Shown here: piece after piece, positions 60,841 to 64,000 of the stretch
How positions within the stretch are numbered: position 1 is the stretch's first letter
Layout: each line of letters opens with the position of its first letter
From: an uncultured Selenomonadaceae bacterium
GTDB taxonomy: Bacteria > Bacillota > Negativicutes > Selenomonadales > Selenomonadaceae
Direction of reading: 5' to 3'
Assembly (NCBI GenBank): GCA_905234195.1
Contig: CAJOFR010000002.1
Span: forward strand, 22,420 to 86,419
Length of the DNA stretch: 64,000 nt
Notes under the pieces: generated by a model
What the model was told of the DNA's origin: nothing
Database searches by the model: none
Seen by the model: only the letters and a program-made list of their open reading frames with translations
Program-made: the position numbers and the translations under genes

Positions 60841-61605
60841 TTGGTTTACTTGTTGAAATTCGGCGCGAGCTGGATTTTGCCGCCGGGACTTTTTATAATT
60901 TTGCTGGTTGTGCTGACGATTTACTTGACGCGAATAAATTTTCGCCTGTCAATAATCGTCGGGCTAGGCACGCTGATTTTTTACTTGATGTGCACGGGAT
61001 TGGTTGCCGAAAAATTTATGGGCGAGCTTGAAAAAAGTTATTCGCCTCCCGCGCAGATTGAACAGCTTAACGGCGACGTGATAGTTTTGCTTGGCGGCGG
61101 CGCGATTCGTGACGTGCAGGACGTCGACGGTGCGGGAACTTTATGCGCGAGCCCCGCGAACAGACTTTTGGCGGCGGTGCGGCTACAAAAAAAATTAGAC
61201 TTGCCGATTTTGATGAGCGGCGGACAAGTTTACAGCGATTCGGGCGCGGAGGCGATAATTTCCGAAAGGGTTTTAAAATCGCTGGGCGTCCCCGACGAAA
61301 AAATTTTGCTCGAAACGAAAAGCGTAAACACAACTCAAAACGCAGTTTATTCAGCAGAAATTTTGCGCGAAAAAAATTTTCGTCGACCGATAATCGTGAC
61401 GTCGGCTTTTCACATGCGCCGCGCGGTGTTGAATTTTTCGCGACAAGGTTTTGAAGTCATACCCTACCCGACGGATTTCACGGTGCCCAATCGCCCCGTG
61501 TTTCATTATACAAAACTGCGACCGCAGGCAGAAGCACTCCTCCTGAACGTAACAGTTATGCAAGAAGTCCTGCGAACGTTCGTAACAAAAATTTTTAATA
61601 TGTGA
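60841..61605 (+). CDS. YdcF/ElyC-type DUF218 protein
   Basis: 254 residues: two N-terminal membrane helices (about 10-32 and 38-55) and an extracytoplasmic DUF218 domain with DVIVLLGGGAI, ILMSGGQVYSDSGAEA, LETKSVNTTQNAVYSAEIL and VTSAFHMRRAVLNF. E. coli relatives (ElyC, SanA) affect peptidoglycan precursor supply or envelope integrity. The TTG at 60841 follows AGAGG by ten bases. A TTG at 60823 has no site. Confidence 0.87.
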   Translation: MVYLLKFGASWILPPGLFIILLVVLTIYLTRINFRLSIIVGLGTLIFYLMCTGLVAEKFMGELEKSYSPPAQIEQLNGDVIVLLGGGAIRDVQDVDGAGTLCASPANRLLAAVRLQKKLDLPILMSGGQVYSDSGAEAIISERVLKSLGVPDEKILLETKSVNTTQNAVYSAEILREKNFRRPIIVTSAFHMRRAVLNFSRQGFEVIPYPTDFTVPNRPVFHYTKLRPQAEALLLNVTVMQEVLRTFVTKIFNM

Positions 61606-61616
61606 GGTGTGTTTGA

Positions 61617-62273
61617 ATGAGTATTTTGATTGCACTCGAAGGCTCCGACGGTTCGGGGAAGGCGACGCAGACGACGCGGCTTTTGGAACGTCTCAGAAAT
61701 TTAAAAGTCAATGCAATGCGCGTGAGTTTTCCGAACTACGAGTCAGAATCTTCCGCGCTGATAAAAATGTATTTGCGCGGTGATTTTGGCTCAACTGCCG
61801 AAGAAGTTAATCCATATGCGGCGGCGACATTTTATTCAGTCGACAGGTTCGCGAGTTTTCAGAAGTGGAAAGATTTTTACAAGGACGACAACGGCGTAAT
61901 TCTAGCCGATAGGTACGTCGGTTCAAACATGGCTCATCAATCCGCCAAGTTCAAGAAAAAATCTGAACGCGAAAGATTTTGGAATTGGCTTGACGATTTT
62001 GAATTTAAGAAGATGCAGTTGCCGCGCCCGGACTTGACGATTTTTTTGGACATGCCACCGGAAATTGCCGCGATGCTCCGAAAAGTTCGCGGGCGCGAAG
62101 ATATTCACGAATCGGACGCGGCGTATATGATTAAGTCTTATAATACTTACAAGGAGATTGCAAAAAAGTTTGATTGGAAAATCGTGGACTGCGCGGCGAA
62201 TAATTTTGCGAAGAGCGCGCTGGATATTCACGACGATATTTTCAGGCTTGTTGAGCCGATGCTTATTTCTTGA
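61617..62273 (+). CDS. tmk: Thymidylate kinase
   Basis: 218 residues. It makes dTDP from dTMP. It has a P-loop, ALEGSDGSGKATQTTRL (with Ala in place of the usual Ser/Thr after the Lys), the DRY-type motif ILADRYVGSNMAHQSAKF and the lid region VRGREDIHESD. GAGGTG lies seven bases before the ATG, 11 bases after the ElyC-like stop, so the two are in one unit. A repeat element follows. Confidence 0.93.
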   Translation: MSILIALEGSDGSGKATQTTRLLERLRNLKVNAMRVSFPNYESESSALIKMYLRGDFGSTAEEVNPYAAATFYSVDRFASFQKWKDFYKDDNGVILADRYVGSNMAHQSAKFKKKSERERFWNWLDDFEFKKMQLPRPDLTIFLDMPPEIAAMLRKVRGREDIHESDAAYMIKSYNTYKEIAKKFDWKIVDCAANNFAKSALDIHDDIFRLVEPMLIS

Positions 62274-62280
62274 TTGTAAA

Positions 62281-62405
62281 TTTTTTTCTCTCTTTTGAAT
62301 GAGCATTCTTCTTTTCTTTTGGCGCAAAAGAAAAGAAGCAAAAGAAAACTGCCCGCAGAGGTCGCATCACGCGACCAAATGCGGGCGCATCCTTGGGCGG
62401 CCTCT
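62281..62405 (+). repeat. Multi-hairpin dispersed repeat, copy 2
   Basis: Nearly identical to 56131-56257: CTTTTGGCGCAAAAG, then the nested stem GCCCGCA/TGCGGGC enclosing GGTCGC/GCGACC. It lacks the eight bases GGCCGCCC, so the third hairpin is lost, and ends GGGCGGCCTCTCACC. It follows the tmk stop by eight bases and fills most of the gap before rnmV. Confidence 0.85.
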
Positions 62406-62446
62406 CACCTCAGTGTAAAAAATTTTTTTATTAAAGGAAAATTGCT

Positions 62447-62992
62447 TTGTTGAAAGAAGTTTTGATCGTTGAAGGAAAAATGGACGTCGTCGCCATTAAT
62501 CGCGCGCTCAATGCAGATTGTATCGTGACCGGCGGCTTTGCTCTGAACAAAAGGACGTTGGAGAATATCGCGGCGGCTTACAAAAAAAGAGGGATTATTA
62601 TTTTGACGGATCCCGATTCCGCCGGCGAACGCATCCGAAAATTTTTGACTGCGAAATTTCCCGAAGCTAAGCACGCTTATATTCCGAAGGACGAGGCGAC
62701 GGCGCACGACGATATTGGAATTGAACAGGCGTCCCCAGAATCTATCCGCGCGGCTCTCAAAAAAGTTCGCACGCTCGAAATGAATCCGCGCTTTGAATTT
62801 AACGCCGCTGAAATGGTTTCGTTCGGGCTGGCGGGCGGCGCGGGCAGTTCGCTCCTTCGTGACAAAGTCGGGGCGGCTCTCGGAATTGGTTACGGCAATG
62901 TTAAAACTTTTGTCAATCGGCTGAACAGTTACGGCGTCACGCGCGCCGAATTTTTGGAGGCGGTGAAGAATGTTACACCCGCGCATAGCTGA
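62447..62992 (+). CDS. rnmV: Ribonuclease M5
   Basis: 181 residues with a TOPRIM domain (EVLIVEGKMDVVAINRAL, IIILTDPDSAGERIRK) and the M5-specific C-terminal region. It matures 5S rRNA. The TTG at 62447 lies eight bases after AAGGA. It is coupled to rsmA (23-base overlap), an order typical of Firmicutes. Confidence 0.94.
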   Translation: MLKEVLIVEGKMDVVAINRALNADCIVTGGFALNKRTLENIAAAYKKRGIIILTDPDSAGERIRKFLTAKFPEAKHAYIPKDEATAHDDIGIEQASPESIRAALKKVRTLEMNPRFEFNAAEMVSFGLAGGAGSSLLRDKVGAALGIGYGNVKTFVNRLNSYGVTRAEFLEAVKNVTPAHS

Positions 62993-63827
62993 CCTTTCGG
63001 CGACGCGACACATTTTAAAAACTTTCAACCTGCGCGCGGCAAAAAAATTGGGACAAAATTTTTTGGTCGACGCGGGAACAGTTCAGGCAATAGTCGACGC
63101 GGCAGAAATTTCCGAAGGCGAAGAAGTTTTGGAAATAGGACCGGGCATAGGGACTTTGACGCAGGGGCTTTTGGAGGCGGGCGCGAAAGTCACGGCGGTC
63201 GAACTCGATAAAAAATTGCCGGCGGTGCTCGCGGAAACTTTGGCGAGCTACGAAAATTTTAAACTCGTGCAGGGAGATATTTTGAAAGTCGACGTCGCAA
63301 AATTAATGCCGCCGAATTTTAAAGTGGTGGCGAATCTGCCGTACTATATCACGACGCAAATTTTGTTGACGTTGCTCGAAAAAAAATTGCCGATAAAAAA
63401 AATCGTGACGATGGTGCAAAAAGAAGTTGCCGAAAGAATGACGGCAGCTCCGAACTCAAAAATTTATGGCGCAATGTCTGTGGCGGTTCAGTTCCGCGCG
63501 AATGTGCAAGTCGCCTTCGACGTGTCTCCGGAAAAATTTTTGCCGCGCCCCGAAGTCACGAGCTCCGTCGTCATTTGCGACGTGCGGGAGTCACCGCTGA
63601 AAGTCACCGACGAAGAATTTTTTATAAGAGTTGTCCGCGCGTCGTTCGGGCAGCGGCGAAAAACTTTGCTCAATTCGTTAATCGGCGCGGGCTTTAATCG
63701 CGAAAGAGTTTCAAAGGCTCTGGACGCCGCGAAAATTTTACCTTCCCGCCGCGCAGAAAATTTATCGCTCGAAGAATTTGCGGCTTTGTCAGAAGAATTA
63801 TTGATTGAAGGCGCGCAAAGCAGATAA
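62970..63827 (+). CDS. rsmA: 16S rRNA dimethyladenosine transferase RsmA (KsgA)
   Basis: 285 residues. It dimethylates A1518 and A1519 of 16S rRNA. Motifs: KKLGQNFLVDAGTVQAIVDAA, EIGPGIGTLTQGLLE, AVELDKKL, the catalytic NLPYYITT and FLPRPEVTSSVV. It starts with an ATG inside rnmV after GGAGG. After its stop the sequence changes to an IS605-type element. Confidence 0.96.
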   Translation: MLHPRIADLSATRHILKTFNLRAAKKLGQNFLVDAGTVQAIVDAAEISEGEEVLEIGPGIGTLTQGLLEAGAKVTAVELDKKLPAVLAETLASYENFKLVQGDILKVDVAKLMPPNFKVVANLPYYITTQILLTLLEKKLPIKKIVTMVQKEVAERMTAAPNSKIYGAMSVAVQFRANVQVAFDVSPEKFLPRPEVTSSVVICDVRESPLKVTDEEFFIRVVRASFGQRRKTLLNSLIGAGFNRERVSKALDAAKILPSRRAENLSLEEFAALSEELLIEGAQSR

Positions 63828-63868
63828 GAGAATATATACACCGTCAAAAAGAAAAGTAAGTGGTTAAA

Positions 63869-64000
63869 ATGGAAAAATCATACAAGTTCAGGATATATCC
63901 GAACAAAACGCAGATACGGTTATTGCGAAAAACTTTTGGTTGTGTAAGGAAAGTTTACAATTACTTTTTAGACAGGCGAATAAAAGCCTACGAGGAAAGT
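63869..64000 (+). mobile_element. tnpB: IS200/IS605-type TnpB (OrfB), 5' part
   Basis: 44 codons before the window ends: MEKSYKFRIYPNKTQIRLL, then a KTFGCVRKVYNYFLDRRI segment. This is the N-terminal helix-turn-helix region of TnpB/OrfB, the RNA-guided nuclease of IS605-type elements. The ATG at 63869 or the in-frame GTG at 63860 may be the start. The left end of the element must lie between the rsmA stop and 63860. No tnpA is visible on this side. Intactness cannot be judged. Confidence 0.88.

Overview
This 64 kb window looks like chromosomal DNA of a diderm Firmicute of the class Negativicutes, probably Selenomonadaceae-like. I infer this from the combination of an outer-membrane porin with an N-terminal S-layer homology domain, a PagL-like lipid A deacylase and GT9 (heptosyltransferase-type) enzymes alongside Firmicute-type genes such as mrnC, rnmV, cdaR, prkC/stp and nrnA-truB. 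The anaerobic metabolism (rubredoxin, KorDABC 2-oxoacid:ferredoxin oxidoreductase, Dcu dicarboxylate carrier, malate dehydrogenase) fits. No species call is possible without a search. Almost all of the window is coding, and strong AGGAGG-type ribosome sites often precede TTG starts.

Layout. 1-5.6 kb (minus): SLH porin with its own promoter, then a cysS-mrnC-pagL-like-rlmB-Pro-rich operon. 5.7-10.2 kb (plus): FIST-domain hybrid histidine kinase, rubredoxin, malate dehydrogenase. 10.3-14.2 kb (plus): small unknown gene, tadA, two tandem GT9 paralogues (the first carries a nine-C tract), rnhA. 14.1-22.5 kb (minus): FAD protein, cdaR, zinc-ribbon membrane protein, hemL, DUF4931, DUF3084, tRNA-Pro(GGG), SpoVB-type flippase. 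22.5-28.6 kb: truB-nrnA-rbfA (minus), a small unknown gene and accC (plus), aspS (minus).

28.7-38.0 kb (plus) is the main accessory block: a ketoacyl-ACP synthase III, a 1576-residue GT2/coiled-coil/RgpF/HAD protein, a second RgpF-type protein, a DUF3298 secreted protein and an unusual condensation-like/cyclic-nucleotide-binding-like fusion. I read it as a surface-glycan assembly and decoration locus whose chemistry is not known. 38.0-45.1 kb (minus): DUF488, rsgA, prkC, stp, FHA protein, rlmN, rsmB. 45.2-49.4 kb: MATE, AEC, ChrA-type and GT-C-like membrane proteins. 49.4-54.5 kb (minus): grpE-cyclase-TIGR04076-dnaK-dnaJ, with two foreign genes inside the chaperone operon. 54.7-64.0 kb (plus): dcu, metA, a secreted unknown, korDABC, an ElyC-like protein, tmk, rnmV, rsmA and the start of an IS605-type tnpB cut by the window edge.

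Two dispersed repeat families stand out. One is a degenerate seven-base repeat (consensus about CTAATCC/CTATCCC; coding-strand form GGATTAG/GGGATAG) found at eight places, mostly touching or supplying stop codons. The other is a ~125-bp multi-hairpin element downstream of dcu and tmk, with a deleted copy after the DUF4931 gene. Function assignments rest on reading motifs by eye. No database search was run.
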